Shown: positions 8,325-16,409, numbered from the stretch's first letter. The stretch: DNA of 25,530 nt from CAYMAZ01 sp964526285 (GCA_964526285.1 CAZGIW010000058.1:1-25530), one strand, 5' to 3'. Program-made: numbers and translations. The notes: a model not told the origin generated them from the sequence alone.

Positions 8325-9973
8325 AATTAAAAAGTGTAAAAATATTAGGCGATAATTTTCGGAGTTTACAAGCAAATAAACTTTACGAGTTCAATGTTAA
8401 TCACCAACGTGAAGACCGCTTATCTACTAAAATATTTGCGGGTTTAAATGGCAGTGGGAAATCTAATTTTTTAGAGTTATTCTCTGAAATATTCTATTTT
8501 CTTGAAGTTTTTCATTTAAGTACCGTTAGTGATGAAGAAAAGCGGACAAAAGCTTTTGGTTTTGAAATAGAGTATTTTTTACCAATGGTTAATCCATCTC
8601 CTAATGGATTATTAGATTTTGCAAATGCAACAGACTTTGACCTTCATGTTCGAATCATAAAGCCTTTAGGTGCATATCCTGAATTCTCCATAAAAAAATT
8701 TGGGAAACACCATTTTGAAAGACAGGACACTGGTACTGAGTTTTTATTGCCAACTAAAATAATCGCCTACACATCAGGTCAAAATGAATTGCTGAGTAAT
8801 CCCTATTATAAAATCAAATATCACTATTTTAAAACATTTGAAGACAAAAAGAAACTTGATGAAGGTGAAGAATTAGCAGAAAATCACCGTTTGTTTTTTC
8901 TTGACTATAGCACCAATTTCTCAATTTTTGTTGCTAACATATTGCTTTCAAATGGGCAAAAATCAGAATTTCTAAAAGAAGCATTAAAGATTAATAATCT
9001 ACAGTCCTTTCGAATAACAATTAACACAGATGAACTTAATAAAAGAGTAATTCCAATCAATGCGACTCTGGCAGAAAACATTCAAAAGTTAAAGCTTTGT
9101 TCCACTTCATGGGTTGAAAAGAAAGTAGGGAAAAATAGTCTATTAGTAATTGATTATTTGGTTAATTCAGCAACTAAAGAAGCTTTCCTGTTTCATTTTA
9201 AAAATGCATTTAGTCTGTTTAAAGTCTTTTATGAATTGGAAATATTCAATTTATATCTTGTACAAAAAAAGACCAGAAATTTAATGCTTCAAGTTCATAA
9301 AACTTACAATTTTTCTGATGAAATGGCTAAACCAGACCCGTCTCGTTTGGTATTCCGTATCGAAAAAGTAATTGTGAATAAGACAATTGATGAATCTAAT
9401 AATCAAAGGGAAATTTATTATAAAGCCCTGTCTGATGGAGAACACCAGTTTAATGAAATTTTTGGTATGGTACTAATGATGGAACAGGCTGGTTGTCTAT
9501 TTTTAATTGATGAACCTGATACACATTTTAACCCCAAATGGGGAGCAAAGCTCATAAAGACTTTAAACTTAATGGCTGCATCAAGTTTCGATAGTAAAGG
9601 AAATATTGAAAAAGTAAGGACACAAGAAATTATTATCACAACACATTCACCTTTTGTTATTTCCGATTCTTCAAGTGAAGATGTTTATCATTTTGTAAAG
9701 ACAAATGGCGTTGTAGAGTATTCAAACCCCACTGTTCAAATGTATGGGGCTTCTATTTCGGTAATCCTTGATGAGATTTTTGAAAAAGAAGAAACTATTT
9801 CGGAAATGGCCAAAAAGGAATTGAAAGAAATGGTTGAGAACATTACAACATTGGAAGAACTTCGTGTTGTGGTAGATAGGTTGAATACAGATTTTGGCGA
9901 TTCGGTTGAGAAATTTGATTTATTCAGCAAGCTGAGGAATATTAAAACAGAAATTGAAAAGAAGAAAAATTAA
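8321..9973 (+). CDS. Septu PtuA-like AAA/ABC-type ATPase linked to restriction system
   Basis: A 550-residue ATPase of the SMC/ABC-like class seen in PtuA, RloC and other defence ATPases. The Walker A motif GLNGSGKS is at residues 41-48, right after the N-terminal strands. The remaining motifs lie close to the C-terminus, as in this fold: ABC-signature-like LSDGEH (370-375), Walker B LIDEPD (about D397-E398) and a switch histidine TTHSP (H442). The long intervening segment is probably an insertion or coiled-coil lid. It has a 4-base overlap with hsdS and a 1-base overlap with the following HNH gene, so it should be made together with both. Pairing with an HNH nuclease points to Septu-type PtuA. 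Sequence-level subtype cannot be settled here. A link to restriction rests on operon structure. Confidence 0.85.
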   Translation: MKLKSVKILGDNFRSLQANKLYEFNVNHQREDRLSTKIFAGLNGSGKSNFLELFSEIFYFLEVFHLSTVSDEEKRTKAFGFEIEYFLPMVNPSPNGLLDFANATDFDLHVRIIKPLGAYPEFSIKKFGKHHFERQDTGTEFLLPTKIIAYTSGQNELLSNPYYKIKYHYFKTFEDKKKLDEGEELAENHRLFFLDYSTNFSIFVANILLSNGQKSEFLKEALKINNLQSFRITINTDELNKRVIPINATLAENIQKLKLCSTSWVEKKVGKNSLLVIDYLVNSATKEAFLFHFKNAFSLFKVFYELEIFNLYLVQKKTRNLMLQVHKTYNFSDEMAKPDPSRLVFRIEKVIVNKTIDESNNQREIYYKALSDGEHQFNEIFGMVLMMEQAGCLFLIDEPDTHFNPKWGAKLIKTLNLMAASSFDSKGNIEKVRTQEIIITTHSPFVISDSSSEDVYHFVKTNGVVEYSNPTVQMYGASISVILDEIFEKEETISEMAKKELKEMVENITTLEELRVVVDRLNTDFGDSVEKFDLFSKLRNIKTEIEKKKN

Positions 9974-11046
9974 TGCTCTATTTCTATAAATCCATATCGC
10001 CACATCCTATTGAAAACTTGCATAATTACTTGCATAACTTCTTCTCTAAGATGTTTGATGAGGTCAATCCAACTTATGACCACGCACATCACATTCACGC
10101 AGATTTTAAAGAAATAGTAACTGAATACAAGGCACAAATAGACGATAAACTTGCTGCAATTTTTTCATCGTATATCGTATTGCTTCCTGCAGAAAAACAA
10201 ATTGTGCAAACGGCATATAATAATAATAACAACATTGAGGGTATATGCAATAAATCTGTAAAGCCCTTTAAATATGATGAGTTGCCAGCTTCGATAAAAA
10301 CGCCTATTAAAAGTCTTTATGACCAACTTTGGGGAGATAATAAAATTCTGGGCTATAAAAAGGTTGAAGACAAATGTGGCAAAGTGAAAAATCATTTTGA
10401 TGGATTTAGAAAAGTCAATTTCCATTGCGTTTGCCCATTTTGTGGTTTAGATAGTTTATTATGTGAACACGATGATGGTCGTGATGATTATGACCACTAT
10501 TTGCCAAAATCAGAATACCCATTTATTGCTGTCAATTTTTCTAATTTGTTCCCAATGTGTCATAAATGCAATTCAAAATCAAAGGGTTCAGTTGACACTC
10601 CTTTCAATAATGGGAATGGAGAGCAACAGGATTTATACTTCCCTTATGACTATGCCACAGTTAATCATAAAGTGTCTCTTAAAATTAATGCACCTTCGAC
10701 AGATTTATCTAATCCGGAATCTTGGTCACTACAAATAGATTGTGAACCGACAAATATTGACAAAAGAGCATCTTGGGTAAAAGTCTTTAATATTGAAAAG
10801 CGCTATAAAGCTATAATTGCAAAAGAAAGTAGCACATGGATGGAAATGTTAAGGCAACAATATCGCATCCTCTGTATTAAGGGTGGAGTTTCATTTGATA
10901 TGTTTTTAGAGAATATCACTAGCTCTTTCGACTTTTATCTTGATGATAATAAAGGAATATTAAAGAAATCGTTTAACGCTTTTATACTTAATGACCCTCA
11001 TTGTGAAGCAAAACTATCAAACCAAATAACAATTGACAATTTATGA
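9973..11046 (+). CDS. Septu PtuB-like HNH endonuclease
   Basis: A 357-residue HNH (beta-beta-alpha-metal) nuclease. The zinc pair CPFC (C154, C157) precedes the first catalytic-type motif DHYLPKSEYP (D174-H175). The second half, NLFPMCHKCNSKSKG (N191, C196, C199, N200), completes a Cys4-zinc-supported HNH core. Residues 1-150 are mostly helical and could contact the neighbouring ATPase. After the core, about 145 residues show no familiar motif. The start overlaps the ATPase stop (taATG), and the stop overlaps the next gene by 4 bases. ATPase plus HNH in this order is the Septu layout (PtuA-PtuB). The target, DNA or RNA, cannot be read from sequence. Confidence 0.85.
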   Translation: MLYFYKSISPHPIENLHNYLHNFFSKMFDEVNPTYDHAHHIHADFKEIVTEYKAQIDDKLAAIFSSYIVLLPAEKQIVQTAYNNNNNIEGICNKSVKPFKYDELPASIKTPIKSLYDQLWGDNKILGYKKVEDKCGKVKNHFDGFRKVNFHCVCPFCGLDSLLCEHDDGRDDYDHYLPKSEYPFIAVNFSNLFPMCHKCNSKSKGSVDTPFNNGNGEQQDLYFPYDYATVNHKVSLKINAPSTDLSNPESWSLQIDCEPTNIDKRASWVKVFNIEKRYKAIIAKESSTWMEMLRQQYRILCIKGGVSFDMFLENITSSFDFYLDDNKGILKKSFNAFILNDPHCEAKLSNQITIDNL

Positions 11047-11573
11047 GTTTGGAAAAAGAAATAATTGAATATAAAGCGAATGGTTCTGTTCATATGGAAA
11101 ACATGAAATCTTTTTATGAAAAACTTGATATTGAAACAGCAATTAAATACGCTTCTACAGGCAAGAATCCAGATGATAAAATGAATCAACACCAATGGCG
11201 TGTTGGTTATAAAAAAGGAATGCAAGGTTTTAATGAGTTGAAAATTGAATTAGCAGAGATAAAGAAATGCAGAAAGTTTGAGGATATTTTTCTGCTTACT
11301 GAAAAAGTTAAATCCAATATTTGGGGTCTTGGTGAATTGTGGAGTTATGATACTGCTTTAAGGATTGGATTTAATTTAAAGATTTATCCACAACAAGTAT
11401 TTGTTCAACGAGGTGTAATAAAAGGTGTTAAGATGGTTTTAAATGGGAAAAGACCCAAGGGGCGTAGTTTGCCAATAAACGTTTTTCCAAATGAATTACA
11501 AGTTCTCAAGGCATATGAAATAGAGAACTTCTTGTGTATTTATGGTAAAGGTGATAAAAAAAGTGTATGCTGA
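11043..11573 (+). CDS. Hypothetical protein, last gene of the hsd/Septu-like operon (176 aa)
   Basis: A 176-residue soluble protein joined to the HNH gene by an ATGA overlap. The N-terminal half is charged and helical. A short block around residues 90-135 (IWGLGELWSYDTALRIGFNL followed by YPQQVFVQRGVIKGVK) reads like a helix-hairpin-helix region with a GxGxxxxYDTALRI core. I have seen similar wording in small uncharacterised bacterial proteins, so DNA or RNA binding is possible. No nuclease motif is visible. The repeated translational coupling argues that it belongs to the same functional unit as the ATPase and HNH proteins, rather than being a chance neighbour. Confidence 0.75.
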   Translation: MSLEKEIIEYKANGSVHMENMKSFYEKLDIETAIKYASTGKNPDDKMNQHQWRVGYKKGMQGFNELKIELAEIKKCRKFEDIFLLTEKVKSNIWGLGELWSYDTALRIGFNLKIYPQQVFVQRGVIKGVKMVLNGKRPKGRSLPINVFPNELQVLKAYEIENFLCIYGKGDKKSVC

Positions 11574-11931
11574 AAAATTGCCAACCCTATTTGCAAGCAC
11601 ATTGCCAAGCCCCACGAGCCAACGCTAAGCCAAATCTTGTCAATAAGTGTGTCTGTCCCTTCGCACGGCAGACAGGGCATTAGTAACAAATTGAAAGAAA
11701 ATGACTGAATATAAAGAACACCAGGCGGTAACAGGCGGTATATTTTATTGCCGAGATAGTGCGGGTTTCAGCGTTTCTGCATCTAATAAACTTTTCCCGA
11801 TGAATCGGGACAGGCTGTGTAACTTGACCCTCCTGCGTTTCACTACGGAAGGGCAAACAGGAAAGTTCTTAGATTCGCCGAGGCGAAGGCAACAAAAACT
11901 TACGGGCAAACCGATCAAAAAGTGAATTATG
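11574..11931. other. Intergenic region with short perfect palindromes
   Basis: About 360 bases with no convincing gene. Composition is more GC-rich than the operon. Small perfect palindromes stand out: TCCCGAT-GA-ATCGGGA (11795-11810) and TTCGCC-GA-GGCGAA (around 11874-11887). There is also a looser TGTCTG/CAGACA pair around 11649-11673. No T-run follows any of them, so I do not call a terminator. A 74-codon open frame here (11701-11925) has no recognisable protein character. Confidence 0.5.
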
Positions 11932-11973
11932 AAATTCCTAAAAGTTTTTATTTTTTAGTAGTTTTAGGAATTT
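11932..11973. promoter_or_regulatory. Perfect 12-bp inverted repeat over the DUF4143 ATPase promoter
   Basis: AAATTCCTAAAA (11932-11943) and its exact reverse complement TTTTAGGAATTT (11962-11973) flank an 18-base AT-rich loop. The right arm ends 4 bases before the -7 promoter motif, so the repeat covers the -33 region. That is the expected place for a repressor or activator site. There is no T-run after the stem, so a terminator is less likely. Confidence 0.6.
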
Positions 11974-11977
11974 TAAT

Positions 11978-11985
11978 TATCTTTG
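11978..11985 (+). promoter_or_regulatory. -7 promoter motif for the DUF4143 ATPase gene
   Basis: TATCTTTG matches the Bacteroidota -7 consensus TAnnTTTG, only 4 bases before the ATG at 11990. Transcription would begin at or next to the start codon, suggesting a leaderless or near-leaderless mRNA. No clear -33 TTTG is seen. That area is occupied by the inverted repeat. Confidence 0.5.
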
Positions 11986-11989
11986 CCCT

Positions 11990-13207
11990 ATGAAAACAAT
12001 AGCGCGTAAACGTTACTTAGATACACTTAGTGTTCTTAAAGACAAGAATTTAATTAAGGTTGCCACAGGCGTTAGACGCAGTGGAAAATCAACTTTAATG
12101 ACACAATTTCAAGACTTGTTGCGTAAAGAAAATGGCAAAGTTTCCATTTTGGCATTCAATATGGATATGCCCGAATTTCGGTTTTTAGCAGAAAAAAATT
12201 GGAAAGAGATTTACGATTACATCATTAAACATCTCAAAAATAACGTAACCAATTATGTGTTTATAGACGAAGTGCAAAACGTTCCCGAATTTGAAAAACT
12301 TTTGGAAGGCTTGTACGTTCACCCAAACATCGATTTGTACGTTACTGGTTCAAACGCATTTTTATTATCAAGCGAATTGGCAACTTTGCTCACAGGTAGA
12401 GCTTATGAAATACATGTATTGCCTTTTTCTTTTGCTGAATATTTAGAGTTCACAGGCAAAACTTTAAACCCTGACCGTGCTTTTGCAGAATATGTTAGTA
12501 CAGGTGGTTTTCCCGAAGCTGTAAGACTTTCAGCAGACGGAAAGCATTTTGCAAATGAATATTTACAAACGGTTTTTAAAAATATTTTCGACAACGATAT
12601 TTCTAAACGCTATACTATTTATGGTGTAGAATCTTATCAGGAAGTTGTAAACTTCTTAATAGATTCAGTTGGTTCAAGAGTTTCAGCAGGCAACATTGCC
12701 AAAGTTTTAACGACAAACAAAAGGAAAATTGACAACAAAACGGTATCAAAGTTCATTGACACTTTGGTTGAAGCCTATTTGTTTTACAAAGTTAACCGCT
12801 ATGACATCAAAGGCAAGCAACATTTGGCAACGCAAGAAAAATACTATTTGGTGGATTTAGGTTTTCGCAACGCATTACTTGGAAAAGAATTGACAGGCGA
12901 TGCAGGACATTTACTTGAAAATATAATTTATCTTGAGCTAAAACGCAGAAACAACCAGGTATGGATAGGAAAATCCAACAATTTGGAAGTTGATTTTGTT
13001 GTACGCAATAACGAAGGTTTTACACAATACATTCAGGTTTCGCAAACAGTACAAAACGCAACGACTTTAGAACGGGAATTGTCACCATTTGATAGTATTG
13101 CAGACCATCACGAAAAACTTTTAATCACAATGGACTACGACACAGGAACATACAACGGAATAAAAAAAATAAACGCAATAGATTGGCTTACAAAGACCGA
13201 AAAATAA
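11990..13207 (+). CDS. AAA ATPase with DUF4143 C-terminal domain
   Basis: A 405-residue member of the archaeal-type ATPase group (AAA_14 plus DUF4143) that is common in many copies in Bacteroidota and archaea; its function is not established. Walker A GVRRSGKS is at residues 27-34 and Walker B YVFIDEVQN at about 89-97. The sensor segment VTGSNAFLLSSELATLLTGR is followed by LPFSFAEYLEF, the family hallmark. The C-terminal part, LLENIIYLELKRR then EVDFVV and YIQVS, has the outline of a degenerate PD-(D/E)XK nuclease-like fold. It stands alone with its own promoter and inverted repeat. Such genes often travel as accessory units. A toxin-like, mobile or cell-to-cell role is only speculation. Confidence 0.9.
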   Translation: MKTIARKRYLDTLSVLKDKNLIKVATGVRRSGKSTLMTQFQDLLRKENGKVSILAFNMDMPEFRFLAEKNWKEIYDYIIKHLKNNVTNYVFIDEVQNVPEFEKLLEGLYVHPNIDLYVTGSNAFLLSSELATLLTGRAYEIHVLPFSFAEYLEFTGKTLNPDRAFAEYVSTGGFPEAVRLSADGKHFANEYLQTVFKNIFDNDISKRYTIYGVESYQEVVNFLIDSVGSRVSAGNIAKVLTTNKRKIDNKTVSKFIDTLVEAYLFYKVNRYDIKGKQHLATQEKYYLVDLGFRNALLGKELTGDAGHLLENIIYLELKRRNNQVWIGKSNNLEVDFVVRNNEGFTQYIQVSQTVQNATTLERELSPFDSIADHHEKLLITMDYDTGTYNGIKKINAIDWLTKTEK

Positions 13208-13282
13208 GTGCAACCCGGCAACAAAAACATACCGCCACCGTTAGCGGTCATTGTAGAGAAACAGAAACAAACGACAAGCAGA

Positions 13283-13999
13283 ATGAAAAAAGCAATCATA
13301 GTTGGAGCAACATCGGGAATTGGGAAAGGTCTTGCTAAAATGTTAGCTGGCAATAATTATAAAGTTGGAATAACAGGAAGACGAACCGAATTGTTAAATG
13401 AATTGAAAAACGAAAATCCGAATACTTATTTTATCAAATCATTTGATGTAACAGACACAAAAATTTCAGTTGAGAAATTAGAAGAATTGGCAAAGGAACT
13501 TGGCGGACTTGATTTGCTTATAATAAGTTCAGGAACTGGCGACATAAATGAAAATTTAGATTTTGGAATTGAAAAACGAACTATTGACACAAATGTATTG
13601 GGGTTCACTTGCATTGCCGATTGGGCTTTCAACTATTTTGAAAATCAAAAATTCGGACATTTAGTGGCTATAAGTTCAATTGGCGGACTACGTGGTAGCA
13701 GACAAGCACCTGCATACAATGCGACAAAAGCCTATCAAATAAATTATTTAGAAGGATTGAGGCAAAAAGCAACAAAACTTAAAGAAGCAATTTTTGTAAC
13801 AGACATTAGACCAGGACTTGTTGATACAGAAATGGCAAAAGGTGAAGGATTGTTTTGGGTAATGCCTGTTGGGAAAACGGTTAAACAGATTTACAAAGCA
13901 ATAAGAAACAAAAAGAAAGTTGTTTATATTAACAGGCGATGGGGACTTATTGCTTCAGTTTTGAAGAGGATGCCAAGATTTATTTATGACAAAATGTAA
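13283..13999 (+). CDS. Short-chain dehydrogenase/reductase (SDR)
   Basis: A 238-residue classical-type SDR, an NAD(P)-dependent oxidoreductase with unknown substrate. The N-terminal Rossmann motif is GATSGIG (residues 8-14). The catalytic triad is visible as Ser132, Tyr145 and Lys149 (YNATK), with the normal Ser-Tyr spacing of 13. The RPGLVDTEMAK segment after the active site is typical of the family. I chose the ATG at 13283 because the Rossmann motif must lie within the first 10-15 residues. The frame stays open back to 13208, but that part has no homologous character. Basic Arg15-type and TGRR residues suggest NADP(H) preference (inference). It lies 75 bases after the DUF4143 gene and probably is not functionally tied to it. 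Confidence 0.9.
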   Translation: MKKAIIVGATSGIGKGLAKMLAGNNYKVGITGRRTELLNELKNENPNTYFIKSFDVTDTKISVEKLEELAKELGGLDLLIISSGTGDINENLDFGIEKRTIDTNVLGFTCIADWAFNYFENQKFGHLVAISSIGGLRGSRQAPAYNATKAYQINYLEGLRQKATKLKEAIFVTDIRPGLVDTEMAKGEGLFWVMPVGKTVKQIYKAIRNKKKVVYINRRWGLIASVLKRMPRFIYDKM

Positions 14000-14577
14000 C
14001 GACAAAGAAGAACGATGAACCATTAACAGGCGTTTGCAAAAAAGCAGGTTCAGTGCTCCGAAATTCGACGCTTGTGCTGAGTGCCACACTGAGGTGGTTG
14101 AGCGAAGCCGAAACCCCGAAGTGCCTGCCGAAGCAAAGGAGGATGAAGGATGGATTCTGTTGAGTTAATCGGTATTTCCCGTGAGGGACTCCTTCGGAGC
14201 GGTTGCCATGCTTCGCATGGTGAACTCCTGCTAGTATCGGCTGCGTTGTTCGGTGATCGGCCGTTATACGATAAACGTAAAACGTTACCATCATTCGTCC
14301 ACTTCGTTTACTTCGGATGATAATACGCGCCTCTCAAACGGATAACGAAAAACGCCATTGCAAGGCTAAGCAGTTACAAAATCCACTAGCCCGCCAGGCG
14401 ATGCTGTGAGCTTGTCGAACAGGCTTTAATATCCATCCCGAAGGGATCCCTATGGGATAAAACCAAGTACATAAGCACGTCTTTTCCACGTAGTGGATCA
14501 ACATAGAAACGAGCCCCAAGGGTTAATGTCCTAACGGACAACATATGGTTTTTTTCAATTTTTTTTATTGACATTAA
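14000..14577. other. Non-coding stretch rich in short palindromes
   Basis: Nearly 580 bases without a supportable gene. It is packed with small hairpins: CCATGC-TTC-GCATGG (14206-14220), CTCC-TTC-GGAG (14189-14199), and the overlapping pair ATCCC-GAA-GGGAT and ATCCC-TAT-GGGAT (14435-14458). Near 14090 and 14409 are the phrases TTGAGCGAAGCCGAA and TGAGCTTGTCGAA, of the kind scattered between Bacteroidota genes. Open frames on the - strand here (61 and 62 codons) look like chance products of this repeat-type DNA. Confidence 0.55.
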
Positions 14578-14746
14578 GAGGCTGTATCAAAACGCCCATT
14601 TTTTGATTTTCACCGCCTTATTTGCCCCTTCTATTTCGACTGTGCTCAATACATCGCCTAAAGGGTGTAAGTCGCTGAAAATCAGCGCACACCCTAAAGT
14701 TGGGGCAATAATAATTTCCGGTAGATGTTGGTTTTGAGACAGCCTC
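14578..14746. mobile_element. MITE-like element with 16-bp terminal inverted repeats
   Basis: GAGGCTGTATCAAAAC (14578-14593) and GTTTTGAGACAGCCTC (14731-14746) are inverted repeats matching at 15 of 16 positions and enclosing 169 bases with no gene. Inner complementary pairs occur: TTGCCCC with GGGGCAA, AGGGTGT with ACACCCT, and CGCTGA with TCAGCG. The whole element can therefore fold into a long hairpin. GAGGCTGTCTCAAAA-type ends are known to me from insertion sequences, probably IS1182-like. That makes this a non-autonomous derivative or solo remnant. Flanks ATTAA and ATTGA give no clear target duplication. Confidence 0.7.
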
Positions 14747-14975
14747 ATTGAATATCATTTTTTTCATTAGTGTTCGACAAAAATCTGATTATCCATGTGG
14801 TTGTAAATTCTCTATTCAATTTTGTATTTATCCCAAAAAAATTTATTTGTCCGAATTTTGGGTGTTGCAACGCTGAAAGCAGGTCATAAAACAATAAAAA
14901 ATCATTAACCAATGACAGGCAAAAACGACTATTAAGATACTTCAAATCATTGGCTAATATGCTTTTTAGAAAAAA
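14747..14975. other. AT-rich intergenic region downstream of CphA-like gene
   Basis: About 230 bases between the MITE-like element and the stop of the - strand CphA-like gene. No open frame with protein character and no clear hairpin-plus-T-run terminator was seen. No remains of the missing Mur C-terminal domain are recognisable here by eye. Confidence 0.4.
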
Positions 14976-16403
14976 TTATATATCTCTCAAAACTTCCTCA
15001 ATGAGTTGGCTGTCTGCCCCAAAATGATGAAGTGAGCACACAGCAGCCATAACAGATTCATATAACTTCCCCTTTTCATTGAAAAACCTGCTGAAATTTC
15101 TGGTTTCAATGTTTAGAACACTCTGTCCTTGCTTAAAAAGACTCATCGTTTCATGTCCTGCAAGCAAAATATTTTTATTTTTTGCTAGCAGTTGCTTTGT
15201 CAATGCATTGTCAGGGTCATTGGAGAACCAGATAATCTCACAATACACTCTTTCTTTCATTTCAGCCACAAGCGGATTACAGGCATTGAGAATGCTCAGA
15301 CCGTCGTTGCGCACTTCTTCAGCCACAACCGATTTGGCATAGGCCAGATCATCTCGTCGCTGAATATCCAGTTCACTGATATGATTGTCATACACATTCA
15401 AAACAATTCCCACATCTGACATCTGATAGGAGAGACCTTCGTGTATGATTGTTTCCACAGGAGTTTCAACAACCACCGCCTCAAGTTCAGGATTTTTCAG
15501 CAATATATCAGCATGAAAAGGTTCTTCATCAACTGACTGAAAATTATGTTTGCTTCTAAAAAAAACTCCCTTTGAATTTGTTATGCCGGTTTTGAATCCC
15601 ATTTCTGCCAGGCCTTTGCCAATGATTTCTGTACAAAGGGTTTTTCCCTTTGAGCCTGTTACGGAAACAAGCGGGATATGGCAGCGTGTGTCATTAGAGA
15701 AAAGATGGTCAAAATACTGAGGAGCATCCAAAAAACCTGCGGGAGCTGATTTCATTCCGGGATCAATGATTTTTTGAAATTTCCCCGACCCAATCTGAAT
15801 TGAATTGGGATCATTGTTTCGTATCCAGGGAATTTGTCTTTTTTCGGCTTCCATCACCAATGACTGTGAAAATTTTGATGGCAAATGCGCTTCACGAATT
15901 AGAATAAGCTGTTCAATCACTTCCAACAAATGAAATGTTTCCTTGCGCAGTATGGCATTCACCAGATTGATTGATGCTTTGCCCGAATACAAGCCTGCAT
16001 AGTCGTCAAAATATCTGAATACGATATTGTACACACCTGGATTTTTTGTGCTTCGTGTTTTGCCATATGACACATCCATACCTGCAAGAGTTTGCAACTC
16101 AATGGCCACATGTTCAATCACATGTCCCAGCAGTGTTCCGTCTTTCACCCGAATAAAAAAACCACCCCTCATACCTTCAGAACAATGGTGCTCGATAAGT
16201 GTTGGGATTGTCATTGCCAGACCTTCGTAAAAACCATGAATGTCATTGGTTAATACCTCATCAAATTCATTGAGATTAACCCTCATGTGAATGACAGGTC
16301 CACCGCTGAAATAATTTGCCCCTCTCAACACACGTATGTGTTCAAGAGTTAGAGGACCACCCTGCACAGCATATTGCTCGGCCGATTCAATGATATGTTT
16401 CAC
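14976..16403 (-). CDS. Cyanophycin-synthetase-like protein lacking ATP-grasp and Mur C-terminal domains
   Basis: A 475-residue protein related to CphA, which builds the Asp/Arg storage polymer cyanophycin and is usually near 870 residues. Residues 1-165 match the CphA N-terminal domain (LRGANYFSGGPVIHM, HVIEHVAIELQTLAGMDVSYGKTR). Residues 190-212 (IPWIRNNDPNSIQIGSGKFQ) match the start of the ATP-grasp domain. About 25 residues later the Mur-ligase P-loop VTGSKGKT (247-254) begins, so the body of the ATP-grasp domain is missing. The Mur central domain runs on (NVYDNHISELDIQ, ILNACNPLVAEM). The protein ends before the Mur C-terminal domain. GTG start at 16403, 6 bases after the methyltransferase stop. 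It may be a ligase of a single step, a regulatory paralogue, or a decayed gene. The open frame is otherwise clean. Confidence 0.8.
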   Translation of the reverse strand: MKHIIESAEQYAVQGGPLTLEHIRVLRGANYFSGGPVIHMRVNLNEFDEVLTNDIHGFYEGLAMTIPTLIEHHCSEGMRGGFFIRVKDGTLLGHVIEHVAIELQTLAGMDVSYGKTRSTKNPGVYNIVFRYFDDYAGLYSGKASINLVNAILRKETFHLLEVIEQLILIREAHLPSKFSQSLVMEAEKRQIPWIRNNDPNSIQIGSGKFQKIIDPGMKSAPAGFLDAPQYFDHLFSNDTRCHIPLVSVTGSKGKTLCTEIIGKGLAEMGFKTGITNSKGVFFRSKHNFQSVDEEPFHADILLKNPELEAVVVETPVETIIHEGLSYQMSDVGIVLNVYDNHISELDIQRRDDLAYAKSVVAEEVRNDGLSILNACNPLVAEMKERVYCEIIWFSNDPDNALTKQLLAKNKNILLAGHETMSLFKQGQSVLNIETRNFSRFFNEKGKLYESVMAAVCSLHHFGADSQLIEEVLRDI

Positions 16404-16409
16404 GGCAAT

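Noticed and set aside
9973..11046. Homing endonuclease or group I intron HNH
   Set aside because: The gene does not interrupt another gene and is coupled by overlap to the ATPase, as in Septu.
11701..11925. 74-codon open frame after the hsd/Septu-like operon
   Set aside because: It covers palindromic non-coding DNA, has unlikely amino-acid make-up and no recognisable domain.
11932..11973. Rho-independent terminator for the hsd operon
   Set aside because: The stem is AT-only apart from two C-G pairs in each arm, has an 18-base loop and no following T-run, and it lies directly on a promoter; a regulatory site is the better reading.
13226..13260. Integron attC-like site (ACCGCCACCGTTAGCGGTCA)
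   Set aside because: Only a short CCGC/GCGG pairing is present, the core does not match GTTRRRY, and no integrase gene is in the window.
13208..13282. Longer N-terminus for the SDR
   Set aside because: It would put 25 non-homologous residues before the Rossmann motif that normally starts within the first ten residues.
14334..14574. Two overlapping - strand frames of 61 and 62 codons
   Set aside because: They read through short palindromes of repeat-type DNA; no protein character and no promoter.
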